Below are positions 30,428 through 40,031 of a stretch of 50,765 bases of DNA, one piece after another. Position numbers and translations under genes: made by a program. Each line of letters opens with the position of its first letter. Position 1 is the first letter of the stretch. The notes under the pieces are model-generated. The model was not told the origin of the DNA. It did not search any database and saw nothing but the letters and a program-made list of their open reading frames with translations. Origin of the DNA: a virus; the IMG/VR virus record IMGVR_UViG_3300048589_000316, positions 1 to 50,765 of that record; one strand, 5' to 3'.

Positions 30428-32395
30428 TTAAAATCCTGTTCTAATTAATTTCTTTTTGGTGCGCTTGCTTTGGTTGGTAGAATAACCTTCATTTCCTTCT
30501 ACTGGTAATACTGTTATTTCTGCACTATCCGTAAAGCCACCATCTGTTGTGGTAAATGTTACCAATGGCAATTCTTTTATTGCAACGTTGTCTATGGTAA
30601 TGTCCGTTACCCCATATCGCTTTATCATTAAAAAAGTATTGCCCGTGGTTGCTGTGAACTTAATAGTGTTCATTCCTACATCCTCCGTTAGAATATCCCT
30701 TAAGTCCAAATTGTCAGAAGATAAAAACCCTCCATTATAGCTTGTAATCTCATAGGTAAGTACATATGTTTTGCCTACGGTTAATACATCGTTTTGCTGT
30801 ATGTAGCTGAATATGTTTGTGGGTGAGTAAATACGGGCCACACCTCCTGAAATTGTGCTTTCTCCGTGTATAGTCCAATTTGCAGCACTTGAAAAATCAC
30901 CGTCCGTTACTTCATCTGGGGAATCCGATACTCCTGTAACATTTCCACTACTGTCAACCGTTGCCAGTCCAGTATTTGAACTGCTCCAAGTCCCTGTCTG
31001 GTCAAGAGCTGTAATAGGTGATACCGTCTTTACTAAGGCCATTGTTTCCCCTACTTCCAATGTTAATGTACTTGGTTCTACTCCTACACCATCCACATCA
31101 TTACCAGGTCCTTGACTTGTATCATTTCCATCTCCTGCCATATAATGCAGAAATTCCTCTAAATTTGTATAACCATCACCATCATCATCCCCATTCTCGT
31201 ATTCATCCAAATCGCCCCATCTGGCATTCTCCCAATCATCGCCCATACCATCACCATCATCATCAACATAAGGCGTTCCGCTTGTTATTGTTGGAAACCC
31301 TCCTACCGAAGATGGGGAACTTATTATATTTCCTCCACCTGATGAATAATACCCAATATTACGGGTGTCAATAGAATCTGGCCATAGATTAGCTCCTACA
31401 TTAGTTAATATAGAATCCAATCCTACCGACGAAATAGGCGTATATGGACTATCTGTATTTATTCTCGAACCGTTGCTGTAAGTTGTCCAATCACCATTCT
31501 TTAATCCATAACCATCAATGATTGTATTATCAGACTCCCAAGTAGAACCGTCTGATGCTGTTGAGCTTCCATTGTAACAAGAATTTCCGCTTGTCTGGTA
31601 TCTTAAAGCCTGTCCTGTGGCAGCAACATTGCTTCCGTTCTTATATATATTTCCTATCACATCCGCATAACTCCCATAAGCTACCTCTGTGCCTCTTATA
31701 TAATTATAAATAACATTGTTGACTACTTCAAATTCAATTCCACAAGTGGAAGGATGAAATTGCCTATCAGCATTGTTGGATAAATAGTTCTTTATAAATG
31801 AAACGTTAGCTATATTGTTCATCATAAGAAATGCCCGACTGCTTCCCATTGCTTCCGCAATAAGACAATTTTGAATTGTAACATTTCTAACTGAACTTCC
31901 TGATGCAATAGGATTAATGCTCATGTTCTCATCTTCTGCCCAACTTATCGAACAATGGTCGATAATCACATTAGAAATCTGATAGGCTGAATAAGCAACT
32001 ATATTAATACCGTCTTGATTCTCAATTGTTCCATCATGCCTAACCCTTATGTGTCGTATGATAACCTGACTTGTACGTATTGAAATTCCATAATTTCTTA
32101 TTGAAATGCCGCCGGGACTTGTTTCTCCAGCAATGGTAATATTAGGATTTGATATGATTAATGGTGAAGTAAGGTCTATGTATCCTGCTACCCTAAATAT
32201 GATTGTTCTTGCGCCATTAGATTCTATTGCAGCTCTAAGACTTCCACTTCCACTATTATTCAAATTTGTAACAAAAATAACATCACCACCTCTACCTCCT
32301 ACGGCATTTTGTCCAAAACCCACTGCACTAGGGAAAGATATTTGAGAAGTGCCTAAAAACCCGAACAGAAACAATATGTAAATTAATTTTTTCAT
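30428..32395 (-). CDS. exported pectate-lyase-like beta-helix protein with Ca-binding and Ig-like domains
   Basis: This 655-residue multidomain protein starts with a signal peptide (MKKLIYILFLFGFLGTS) and continues with a right-handed beta-helix of the polysaccharide lyase 1 type (residues 25-350: GGRGGDVIFVTNLNNSGSGS, then ISNPNITIAGETSPGG and NVIIDHCSISWAED). Calcium-type repeats DDDGDGMGDDWE (~377) and GDDDGDGYTN (~400) follow. Next comes a bacterial Ig-like (Big_2) domain starting VEPSTLTLEVGE (~438) and a beta-rich carbohydrate-binding-like region. It may degrade capsule or extracellular pectin-type polymer. A signal peptide is unexpected for a virion fibre. Confidence 0.8.
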   Translation of the reverse strand: MKKLIYILFLFGFLGTSQISFPSAVGFGQNAVGGRGGDVIFVTNLNNSGSGSLRAAIESNGARTIIFRVAGYIDLTSPLIISNPNITIAGETSPGGISIRNYGISIRTSQVIIRHIRVRHDGTIENQDGINIVAYSAYQISNVIIDHCSISWAEDENMSINPIASGSSVRNVTIQNCLIAEAMGSSRAFLMMNNIANVSFIKNYLSNNADRQFHPSTCGIEFEVVNNVIYNYIRGTEVAYGSYADVIGNIYKNGSNVAATGQALRYQTSGNSCYNGSSTASDGSTWESDNTIIDGYGLKNGDWTTYSNGSRINTDSPYTPISSVGLDSILTNVGANLWPDSIDTRNIGYYSSGGGNIISSPSSVGGFPTITSGTPYVDDDGDGMGDDWENARWGDLDEYENGDDDGDGYTNLEEFLHYMAGDGNDTSQGPGNDVDGVGVEPSTLTLEVGETMALVKTVSPITALDQTGTWSSSNTGLATVDSSGNVTGVSDSPDEVTDGDFSSAANWTIHGESTISGGVARIYSPTNIFSYIQQNDVLTVGKTYVLTYEITSYNGGFLSSDNLDLRDILTEDVGMNTIKFTATTGNTFLMIKRYGVTDITIDNVAIKELPLVTFTTTDGGFTDSAEITVLPVEGNEGYSTNQSKRTKKKLIRTGF

Positions 32396-32396
32396 A

Positions 32397-32993
32397 TTAT
32401 GTACTAATAACTATTTTATCAATTAATATTTGGCTTCCTGCTGTTGCTGGATTTATTGCTGAATAAAACCTTAATAGTAAAGTTGTACTATTCGTTGTAA
32501 CTGATAGGCTAACCTCATGCCATTCACCATCATCATTAAACGCCATAGATGGTGAGGAGGTTACCCCTGTCCAATTATATATCCCAGCATTAGATGAAGA
32601 TGTAGCTGTTAACACTTTATAGAAAAATGAAACATTATAAGTTGTGGCATTAGCTACGGAAAAACTAATATTAGCTCTATCCGATCCGTTGGTAGAAGTG
32701 CTTTCTATAAATATAGAGAAATCCCCATCTATGCTGTCCAGACCATAGCTAGATACCGTGGAATCACTTCCTGTAAATCCACCTATACTATCTGCTTCAT
32801 TCGTACACTCGCTTGCGGAGTTTCCGCTTGGAAATACATTTCCCGTTGTTAATGTACATCCTGAACTCCACACCACAACATCGCCAAAATACACTTTGGT
32901 TATTTCGGTACTTCCAAAATAAATAGCATCAGAATCCGATAGGTTTTGACCTAAACAGAAAAGTGGAAAAAGTAAAAAGATTAATTTTCTCAT
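32397..32993 (-). CDS. exported Ser/Thr-rich beta protein of the fibre cluster
   Basis: This 198-residue protein has a signal peptide MRKLIFLLFPLFCLG followed by QN. The mature part is rich in Ser, Thr and Gly and looks like a single beta-sandwich, with a carbohydrate-binding-like C-terminal module (SFFYKVLTATSSSNAGIYNW, LLLRFYSAINPATAGS). It overlaps the preceding 523-residue gene by four bases and precedes the lyase by one base, so all three are made together. Carbohydrate binding is an inference. Confidence 0.65.
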   Translation of the reverse strand: MRKLIFLLFPLFCLGQNLSDSDAIYFGSTEITKVYFGDVVVWSSGCTLTTGNVFPSGNSASECTNEADSIGGFTGSDSTVSSYGLDSIDGDFSIFIESTSTNGSDRANISFSVANATTYNVSFFYKVLTATSSSNAGIYNWTGVTSSPSMAFNDDGEWHEVSLSVTTNSTTLLLRFYSAINPATAGSQILIDKIVIST

Positions 32994-34561
32994 GGGCCTG
33001 TAATTAAATAAAGGATTCCATCAATAGGGGTCAAGGCATCGTATGCTGTTTGTGTCAATGGCCTAGAGGCTGGGTGTTGTAAAACCTCCCATGTGTTTGT
33101 GCCTGTTTTTCTAATGATTATAGTACTGTTAACCCCATACGTGCCACCAGCTTCGCCCGTTACACCTCCGGCATAGGCCAAGGTTATATTTCCTGCTCCC
33201 GTTTGTTTTAATTTAATTACCGTATTTACTGGATAAGGTACACTAGCATTTGTAGGAACCGTATAGGTTATGGCACTGGCATTGTCACCTAAAACTATAC
33301 CATCCGCATCTGTTATAAGTCCTGACCTACTAGATGTAAATGATTCAGAGCCCAATAACAAAGAATTGTTAATGGCAGTGTCTATGTAGTTCTTTGTGCC
33401 CGTTGCGCTATTGACATTAGTAGTTGTAGCCCCTGTAAAGTCATTGCTATTTATAAGTGTAGGTACGGCTTCCACGGCTATGGCCAAGTATTCCATTCCC
33501 GCTTCTACGTTGTCAGTAGGGAAGTATGTTCCTGAATCTGAAAGTGCAATTTTAACAGCATCTATCCCCGCACCAGAATTAATATCTGCGTTTAGGATGG
33601 TGTTGTCCAGTATTTTTGTAGATGTTACGGCTGCATCCGCTAGTTTGGCGTTGGTTATGGAGCCGTCTGTTACTGTAACCCCTGAAATCAATCCATCTAC
33701 ATAAGCTTTGTCCGTTAAATCAGTGTCGTCGGTCGGGGTTCCGCTTGCGTTTATTTTTGCAACTCCTATATAAGAGCCACCTATATTAATTTGATCAGCA
33801 TTCTGCCGTGAAAAAATAAAATCTCCTCCTATTTGAGAAATATCTTTGCCAATAAACCATCTTCTGTCTGAAACACCGTCTATTTGACCTTGGAATATTT
33901 GAGAATATATAATGGGATTAGCTTCAAATATTTGATTTGATGTCCATATATTAGTGCTTGCTTTTCCACCCTTCTCCGAATCAAGTTCATTAATAGCCGC
34001 CTGACCCGTTGTTGCTGCAATGTTTCCTGACGGTGTATGGGCTATTTTACTTCCTGATATTGCTGCGCTGTCAGATATATCGATATTTGTAATTGTTCCA
34101 TCAGTTATATGTCCACTATTTATAAATGACAATGTAGATAACGACCCTAATCCTAATGTAGCCCTCATAGTTGCTTCATCAATATCATCAATTACTGTTT
34201 TTCCAAAAGCAGATATTGTTGTATTTTCAGGAAGGGACAAGGTTTTTATATCTCCATCCACTTCATCATCCATCAAAGCCCCTGCATTACTTACACTTGT
34301 TGGTGTTGTAAACAGATTGGTAGAACCTTCCGCAATATCATCTGTATCGATCTTTGACAAAATAGTATATGAATCCCAATTTACTCCATTCCAAGACCAT
34401 ATTGATTTTGAAATGCTATCAAAATATATTTCACCAATTATTGGGGTAGATGGCGCATCCTTTGGAGCAATCCTTAAACCATCTGATTTAGGTATTTGTC
34501 TTTGACCATAAATAGATCCAGTTGCAAATAAAAGTAGTACAATGTAAATTAATTTTTTCAT
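32990..34561 (-). CDS. exported tail-fibre-like protein
   Basis: ATG at 34561 is preferred to the GTG three bases upstream. The 523-residue product has a signal peptide (MKKLIYIVLLLFATGSIYGQ) and then fibre-like modules: IYFDSISKSIWSWNGVNWDS, a long Ile/Asp/Thr-rich beta repeat zone (residues ~130-380, with DGTITNIDISDSAAISGSKI and ADAAVTSTKILDNTILNADI), and a C-terminal cap (IIRKTGTNTWEVLQHPASR). Such repeats are typical of trimeric phage fibres, yet the export signal is unusual. It may be a secreted fibre homologue. Confidence 0.7.
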   Translation of the reverse strand: MKKLIYIVLLLFATGSIYGQRQIPKSDGLRIAPKDAPSTPIIGEIYFDSISKSIWSWNGVNWDSYTILSKIDTDDIAEGSTNLFTTPTSVSNAGALMDDEVDGDIKTLSLPENTTISAFGKTVIDDIDEATMRATLGLGSLSTLSFINSGHITDGTITNIDISDSAAISGSKIAHTPSGNIAATTGQAAINELDSEKGGKASTNIWTSNQIFEANPIIYSQIFQGQIDGVSDRRWFIGKDISQIGGDFIFSRQNADQINIGGSYIGVAKINASGTPTDDTDLTDKAYVDGLISGVTVTDGSITNAKLADAAVTSTKILDNTILNADINSGAGIDAVKIALSDSGTYFPTDNVEAGMEYLAIAVEAVPTLINSNDFTGATTTNVNSATGTKNYIDTAINNSLLLGSESFTSSRSGLITDADGIVLGDNASAITYTVPTNASVPYPVNTVIKLKQTGAGNITLAYAGGVTGEAGGTYGVNSTIIIRKTGTNTWEVLQHPASRPLTQTAYDALTPIDGILYLITGP

Positions 34562-34740
34562 CACTTATTTTTTCTAGTTGTTGACTCATAAAACACATTT
34601 CCATCTTCATCAAGTAACTTGATGGAATCACCATCCTTTACCATAGTTGGAATGTCTTTCTTTTGGTTTTTTAATATAATTATAAACCACATTATTAGAA
34701 CTATTGAAATAATGTCTAATGCAATTCTTAATGCTGTCAT
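34561..34740 (-). CDS. 59-residue membrane-anchored protein
   Basis: ATG 34738..34740 overlaps the preceding stop; TGA 34561..34563 overlaps the next start. An N-terminal hydrophobic helix (ALDIISIVLIMWFIIIL) is followed by a soluble tail (MVKDGDSIKLLDEDGNVFYE). Stop-start overlap on both sides supports coding. Function is unknown. Confidence 0.6.
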   Translation of the reverse strand: MTALRIALDIISIVLIMWFIIILKNQKKDIPTMVKDGDSIKLLDEDGNVFYESTTRKNK

Positions 34741-35201
34741 GATCCGTGCGTTGTGTTAATATATGCTTTAATGTTCGGGTAGCTATCTGTTGCTGCATCA
34801 AAGGTATTCCATGGAAGATCTTTAACTATTCCAGAAACTTTTCTCATACTGTTCCCTTCATCATATCCATCGATTATATCATTTATCTCTACAGACTCAA
34901 AATCACCTTCCAGATCAGCTTTCCAAACCTGTAAATACCCAATTATAGCAAGTCTAGTTCCTACTAGGCTAGATGGGCCAATTAATGAAGTTGGTGAACC
35001 CCAATCCCCTGCTGTTTTTGGGCCATAAAGATTGTGGTTAGATATATCCAAATAATAATCTTCATTACTTCCTAATACTGAACTTGGAACACCAGTTCCA
35101 GATAATAAACTTCCACCAGTTCCGGCATCTAAGGTTACTCCTGCTTCATAAATTGAAATTTCGACAACATCACCATTGTCAAGTACGATTGTTTTAGACA
35201 T
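34737..35201 (-). CDS. tail-fibre-type protein with LYGPK motif
   Basis: This 154-residue protein has a short N-terminal strand-rich region, then LLSGTGVPSSVLGSNEDYYL (residues ~33-52) and LYGPKTAGDWGSP (58-70). This matches the recurrent G-x-p......G-(D)-x-Y-x-(D)...LYGPK..G.WG module of phage and prophage fibre proteins. The C-terminus forms an independent small domain (VWKADLEGDFESVEINDIID). It probably joins or decorates the tail tip. Confidence 0.7.
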   Translation of the reverse strand: MSKTIVLDNGDVVEISIYEAGVTLDAGTGGSLLSGTGVPSSVLGSNEDYYLDISNHNLYGPKTAGDWGSPTSLIGPSSLVGTRLAIIGYLQVWKADLEGDFESVEINDIIDGYDEGNSMRKVSGIVKDLPWNTFDAATDSYPNIKAYINTTHGS

Positions 35202-35595
35202 TTGAAAAATCTTTAATTGTTAATACGTTGAATTTACCACCGACAAAAATCTTTTTATCACCGTCTGGGTACTCTATAAGTAAATGCCAATAGTATGTTG
35301 CAGCAGTCAATTGAATATCTTTTATCTCGCCAATTTCAACTAAACATAATGAAGCATCCTGAATATTTACAATTCCTGTTTGTGAATCTTCATCAATATA
35401 CAATCTTGATGTGGAACTTCTAAAAACTTGGAATTTTACAACACAACTTGTCAGATCTACCAATTGATCATTTACATACCTTTTACATGCAAATACTCTT
35501 GCTTCTAAGGTCGTTCCTTGAATAATGTCGTTAAAATTATAAACTGCAGCCATGTCAAACGTTTTACCAAAAATGGTAATAATAATCCTAAACAT
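35194..35595 (-). CDS. baseplate/tail-tip protein (BppU N-terminal-like)
   Basis: The frame begins at 35595 (133 residues), but an internal ATG at 35553 gives MAAVYNFNDIIQGTTLEARV, a more typical start for this group (119 residues). The protein is beta-rich (SCVVKFQVFRSSTSRLYIDE, YYWHLLIEYPDGDKKIF) and resembles the N-terminal domain of upper baseplate proteins that anchors fibres. It follows the tip protein and the TTTA-TAGTAG-TAAA element at 35617..35631. Confidence 0.6.
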   Translation of the reverse strand: MFRIIITIFGKTFDMAAVYNFNDIIQGTTLEARVFACKRYVNDQLVDLTSCVVKFQVFRSSTSRLYIDEDSQTGIVNIQDASLCLVEIGEIKDIQLTAATYYWHLLIEYPDGDKKIFVGGKFNVLTIKDFSNV

Positions 35596-35616
35596 GATTA
35601 AACTGGAATTGGCAGT

Positions 35617-35631
35617 TTTATAGTAGTAAAT
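35617..35631. repeat. copy 2 of the TTTA-TAGTAG-TAAA inverted-repeat element
   Basis: TTTATAGTAGTAAAT lies in the 42-bp gap between the 1201-residue tip gene and the BppU-like gene, seven bases before the stop codon of the tip gene on the minus strand side. Other copies are at 739..753 and 43761..43774. Confidence 0.6.
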
Positions 35632-35637
35632 TTTTTC

Positions 35638-38600
35638 CTACTGCTGTCCAATCCTTGTTGCTCTCCAAATTCCACCTACTTTTACAAGCATACATAATGT
35701 ATCAGTTATTGAAATCGAACTAAAAGATCCTGCAGTATGAGAAAACTCAATTGTATCACCATCTGATCCTGCAATAGTCTTTGTACCCTTTGCTTGAAAC
35801 AAAATCATCCTACCATCTAAATTGTTGATCTCACTTGGTAAATATGTTGTAAAATTAACTCCAAAAGCATATACATAACACTCATAATCGTTCAATGTGT
35901 TTACCGAACTAACTACTTTAGTTGACGTATATAACCCCCTGCACATGATTCTTTCAAACCAACCACCAAATGTAGGTGCCCTTTCGTTTACAGTAGCATA
36001 ATTATTGGTTGCTTTTCCATAAACTCCAATTACCGAAGTATTGCTACCCCCTCCATAAACCCTAAGTTTTGCACGAACATCAGCTTTAATTCCCATCTTC
36101 TTAGTGAAAGGCCCTTCACCTGCAGTACCTCCGTTAATTGAATTTCCTGCAAAATTTAAATTTAAACCATCAGTGTCTAATATCGAAGTGGCTGACTCTT
36201 GTGATGAATTTCCAGAATGAGTTGAGATTATCTGCCCTGTTGAACTATCTATTTTGATCGTTTGAACTACTACAGATGCAGTATCAAGTTCATTGTAAAT
36301 AGTCTTATTGCTTTTAAGGGTTATAACACCTGTATTACCGTTAAACTGTAATCTTGGATCAGAACCAACTACAGTCTGACTTGATATTTTTCCACCATTG
36401 ATAATGAAGTCGGCAATGTTTGCTGATTCAGCTAATAATAAATTTGTGGCAACACTTTCAAATTGGGCACCGAAATTTTGATACCTACTTAAAATAAATG
36501 AAGATTGAACTAAAGCATTACTCCAATTATATATATAGTATGTGCCTCCTGATTTTACAACATCACGTCTTAAAGAATTATTGTAAAGTGTCATTCCATT
36601 ATAGAACACTCCACGATATACAAGACCTGGGCCATCTGAACCATCAGTACCAGGCACACCATCATCACCTCTAAATTTAGACCATACATAATCCGCTTTA
36701 TTAGTGCTTTCAGATGCGTCAAATTTATTAACTGCAATTCCTATATATTCAGTAGATGCGTTAGGAATATCATATAAGCCTGTTCCATCTGCATTATTGG
36801 AATATTTGATCCAAGTATATCCTTGCAAACCATCCACGCCATCCACGCCCTTTATTAGTGACCAAGAATAATCTGCGGGATTTGTACTTTCTGTAGTGGT
36901 TGGTTTATTGTATGCGAACCCGATATATTTTTTTCCAGTTGGATCGTTACTTAAACCAGAACCTCCTGCAGTATCGGCATATTTGATCCAAGTATACGTT
37001 GTCGTTCCTTCACCGTCTAATCCTTTTGCTGCCATTATTTTCCACTTGGTTACGTCTGTCGGTGGTGCACCAGAAAATAATGTACCTATAGCGATGTATG
37101 TACTTCCAGAATAATAAACAGAATCATCTTTGGCGTATACAGTGGTGTTATTATAGTCGCCCCTCCACAAAGGCAAAGCACCCTCACCTCCATATTTATT
37201 CTGAAATAAAGCCCCTTTTATAGTTAATGCGTTTGGGTTTGTAACATTCCAATCCATACCGTTAAATCCTCCATCACTAAGTAATAAAGCACCATTATCA
37301 AGATCAAGATAATTATATCCGTTTAAACTTTGAATTTTCCCTGTAGTTATAAACTTACCATTTATAAAAGTTTGACCGTAAATAAGCGAAATGTTTCTTC
37401 TGTTTTTTCCATTTGTTACATCTACAGCATGAAGGAATCCGAGTAAAAAAGTATAATAACCTGCAGTATGATCAATTTTCTTTTGAACTAACGAATACTC
37501 AATTAATCCTTGATTTATTGTTGGGTTACAAACAGCATAAATATAATATGCATTATCGTTGATAAGATCTACAGTATTTGAAGGTATTGCAAATTCTTTC
37601 ACTGTTTCTTCAATTGTGAAATGCACCAAAGTACATGTAGTATTGTAAATTTTATTTTTTATACCATACCTGTTAGGATCTAACTCTAACCCAATAATAT
37701 TCATGTTTAATGGTTTTGCACCAACACTTAGCGCAGCCGTTTCAATGGACAAAGGTTTTATTTTCTCATTATTGAAATACCCATCCACATCAAAAATATC
37801 CTTGGTTACCGTATTCAGATCCTTTACTTTTTGAGCAATCCTTATTCTCTCTGCAGTTCGGTCAATTCTTTCTTTTATAATGTTTTCATTGTTTACTTCA
37901 ATTCCTATTTGCACTCTGTTTAGTAAAGTGACAAAGGCATTATTTCCAACTTTGATAACGTACTTATATTGATCTACCAAACTTTGCTGAATTTCAACAA
38001 CCTTTGTAGATATAGTAATTCCAAAGTCAGTATCAACAATCTGAATAATATCACCTACATTCAATGTTACTACATTTGACCTAAACCAAACATGATCTGG
38101 TTTTATTTCATATATAACATTTGGAACGCTATACTTTGCCAAATATTCATTGGCCCTGCTCAACAATTCTGTTTCTGCTGCAGTTATATAGCTTTCAGGC
38201 ATTACAATATCATGTATAACGTATTGATCACCTACTTGTGGTTTTGATATTGCATTTGGCAAAGTTTCATCCTGATCAGTAGTAATTGCAATTAAAGTAA
38301 ACTCTTTTGTGGTATGGTTATACTTTTCAACTTCGAACTCATATCCTGCCAATAATCCAGAATTAAAAGTCACTTTTGCAATACTACTTGATAATTGATC
38401 GTTTAAATCAAAATCAATTGAATAATCTTTGAATTTTGTTGGATCTAACAAATCAATGTCTTGAACATTAGCTAATCTTCTTGGGTAAATATCTTCAAAT
38501 ATTACCGACTTCTCAATGACACCAAATGTTGAAATATTGTTTTCAATGTATTTTGTTCCGGACGTTAATTGCAACCGCCTTGATCCATAATCACCATAAA

Positions 38601-39243
38601 TGATATTTCTTTCAGATCCATAAGGGTACAATCGAGTCATAAACTGACCATCGTTTAACTCTTTTCTTTCAATATCACGTAAACCATTTTTAAATTGAAA
38701 ACTCAATGCAGTAGCAACACCAACACTTTCAGCTACATTAAATGAAAGACCGTTGTCGGCAAATTTATATTCCAGACCAAATTCTACACAAATCTTCTGC
38801 AATGCACTTAGGCAAGTATCTTGATTAAACTGGATATTTTTAAAACTTGTAGTTGGGTATGTTCCTACACCATAAACACCTGTTCCACCTGCTCTATTCA
38901 TGTTGTCTCTGATCAAATGAACAAAAGTTTCAACTGTGCCTGATAAATAAAAATCATTGATGCCATCCAGAAGAAATAGTGCCTGATCATAATTATACTG
39001 TGGAGCATAAAAATCAACATTGTATTGGAATGAGTTTGATTTAGCTTTTTTGATAATTGGTTGCTTCAATGCTTTATACTTTCTTCCTCTCCAATTTATG
39101 AAATCACCGATCCTAACATCAACAAAAGTTTCCAAACTAAAAGTCATGTTAATCACGTGTTCACCCATTAAAGTATGTTTTAAAATACTATTATCATCAA
39201 TAGGTGCATCTACCACATTTATTATACCTCTGTAAATTATCAT
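35638..39243 (-). CDS. tail tip protein (Tal-like, phage minor structural protein)
   Basis: This 1201-residue protein is the central tip/fibre component. The N-terminal ~400 residues (MIIYRGIINVVDAPIDDN, HTLMGEHVINMTFSLETFVD) are the gp27/Tal-like attachment fold. Residues ~745-865 hold two to three copies of a ~55-residue module (YTWIKYADTAGGSGL..., YTWIKYSNNADGTGLYDI...) with collagen-like GDDGVPGTDGSDGP. The C-terminus has a beta-structured domain ending FAGNSINGGTAGEG and TKTIAGSDGDTIEFSHTAGS, typical of phage fibre tips. It overlaps the Dit-like gene by four bases. Confidence 0.85.
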   Translation of the reverse strand: MIIYRGIINVVDAPIDDNSILKHTLMGEHVINMTFSLETFVDVRIGDFINWRGRKYKALKQPIIKKAKSNSFQYNVDFYAPQYNYDQALFLLDGINDFYLSGTVETFVHLIRDNMNRAGGTGVYGVGTYPTTSFKNIQFNQDTCLSALQKICVEFGLEYKFADNGLSFNVAESVGVATALSFQFKNGLRDIERKELNDGQFMTRLYPYGSERNIIYGDYGSRRLQLTSGTKYIENNISTFGVIEKSVIFEDIYPRRLANVQDIDLLDPTKFKDYSIDFDLNDQLSSSIAKVTFNSGLLAGYEFEVEKYNHTTKEFTLIAITTDQDETLPNAISKPQVGDQYVIHDIVMPESYITAAETELLSRANEYLAKYSVPNVIYEIKPDHVWFRSNVVTLNVGDIIQIVDTDFGITISTKVVEIQQSLVDQYKYVIKVGNNAFVTLLNRVQIGIEVNNENIIKERIDRTAERIRIAQKVKDLNTVTKDIFDVDGYFNNEKIKPLSIETAALSVGAKPLNMNIIGLELDPNRYGIKNKIYNTTCTLVHFTIEETVKEFAIPSNTVDLINDNAYYIYAVCNPTINQGLIEYSLVQKKIDHTAGYYTFLLGFLHAVDVTNGKNRRNISLIYGQTFINGKFITTGKIQSLNGYNYLDLDNGALLLSDGGFNGMDWNVTNPNALTIKGALFQNKYGGEGALPLWRGDYNNTTVYAKDDSVYYSGSTYIAIGTLFSGAPPTDVTKWKIMAAKGLDGEGTTTYTWIKYADTAGGSGLSNDPTGKKYIGFAYNKPTTTESTNPADYSWSLIKGVDGVDGLQGYTWIKYSNNADGTGLYDIPNASTEYIGIAVNKFDASESTNKADYVWSKFRGDDGVPGTDGSDGPGLVYRGVFYNGMTLYNNSLRRDVVKSGGTYYIYNWSNALVQSSFILSRYQNFGAQFESVATNLLLAESANIADFIINGGKISSQTVVGSDPRLQFNGNTGVITLKSNKTIYNELDTASVVVQTIKIDSSTGQIISTHSGNSSQESATSILDTDGLNLNFAGNSINGGTAGEGPFTKKMGIKADVRAKLRVYGGGSNTSVIGVYGKATNNYATVNERAPTFGGWFERIMCRGLYTSTKVVSSVNTLNDYECYVYAFGVNFTTYLPSEINNLDGRMILFQAKGTKTIAGSDGDTIEFSHTAGSFSSISITDTLCMLVKVGGIWRATRIGQQ

Positions 39244-40031
39244 ACTCTGAATAGATTTAAATCAAATTTTGCTAATCTTTTACTTCTTTTTTCAACCTTG
39301 AACCCAACTGCAAAAAAAGTGGAAAACAAATAAGTTTTATATTTAAAGGTCAATGGTTTTGCTGATGCCATTAATTTTTTAAACGATTCCATTTTGATCA
39401 AAAGATCCTGTGCCGATGATCCAATACAATAACATTCCAACTTGAATGAATTTAAGCCCCTATAAGCGCTTTTCTTTTGTGCTAGGTTATATTGGGTTAT
39501 AGAACTCGCTTTTGCTTCTGAGACAGTGGATAAATCATGTAATCGGCTTATTACAATGCCAAATGAAGAAAACTTATAACCATCTAAACTAATATCTGGT
39601 GCAGGAGTGATCTTTGTTGGCAAAACTCCATTGAATACCGGAATTCTTTCATAAAACCTGATTTTTACAGTGTCATTAACCTTAAATCTTCTGTGATCAT
39701 AGATCCTGTCAACAACTACATTGTATATCCCTAAACTACCTGATCTTTCAGTTAACTCTAAAGTAGTTGGATTTGCGGTGTTTTTATATAATTGTACAAA
39801 ATTGTCAAAAGGATTTAAATCATCATCATAAGTACCATCCTGAATTCTGGGATCATACAGGAACTCTACATCAATATTCCTTCCTTGCCATGCCATTTGT
39901 GAAAATATGGGTTCAATAATATCACCCCAATCATAAGCGTATTCATCTAATCGACCAGGCATATCCAATGCCCCTGTAGTTTTTATAGGAACTAAACCCC
40001 AATGTTTTGTATCAGTACCTCCTATTTTCAT
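39240..40031 (-). CDS. distal tail protein (Dit-like)
   Basis: This 263-residue protein occupies the Dit position between tape measure and tip protein. It starts MKIGGTDTKHWGLVPIKTTG and has a beta-rich Dit-type core (WGDIIEPIFSQMAWQGRNID). Dit forms a ring joining the tail tube to the tip. It overlaps both neighbours by one and four bases. Assignment is mainly by order, supported by the fold-like pattern. Confidence 0.75.
   Translation of the reverse strand: MKIGGTDTKHWGLVPIKTTGALDMPGRLDEYAYDWGDIIEPIFSQMAWQGRNIDVEFLYDPRIQDGTYDDDLNPFDNFVQLYKNTANPTTLELTERSGSLGIYNVVVDRIYDHRRFKVNDTVKIRFYERIPVFNGVLPTKITPAPDISLDGYKFSSFGIVISRLHDLSTVSEAKASSITQYNLAQKKSAYRGLNSFKLECYCIGSSAQDLLIKMESFKKLMASAKPLTFKYKTYLFSTFFAVGFKVEKRSKRLAKFDLNLFRV

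Noticed and set aside
31018-31374. 118-codon plus-strand frame very rich in His, Pro and Leu
   Set aside because: Its composition comes from reading the reverse of the Asp/Gly/Asn-rich calcium-binding repeats of the pectate-lyase-like gene.
34020-34505. 161-codon plus-strand frame
   Set aside because: It is antisense to the fibre-like gene and shows only composition-driven Val/Ser/Ile repeats.
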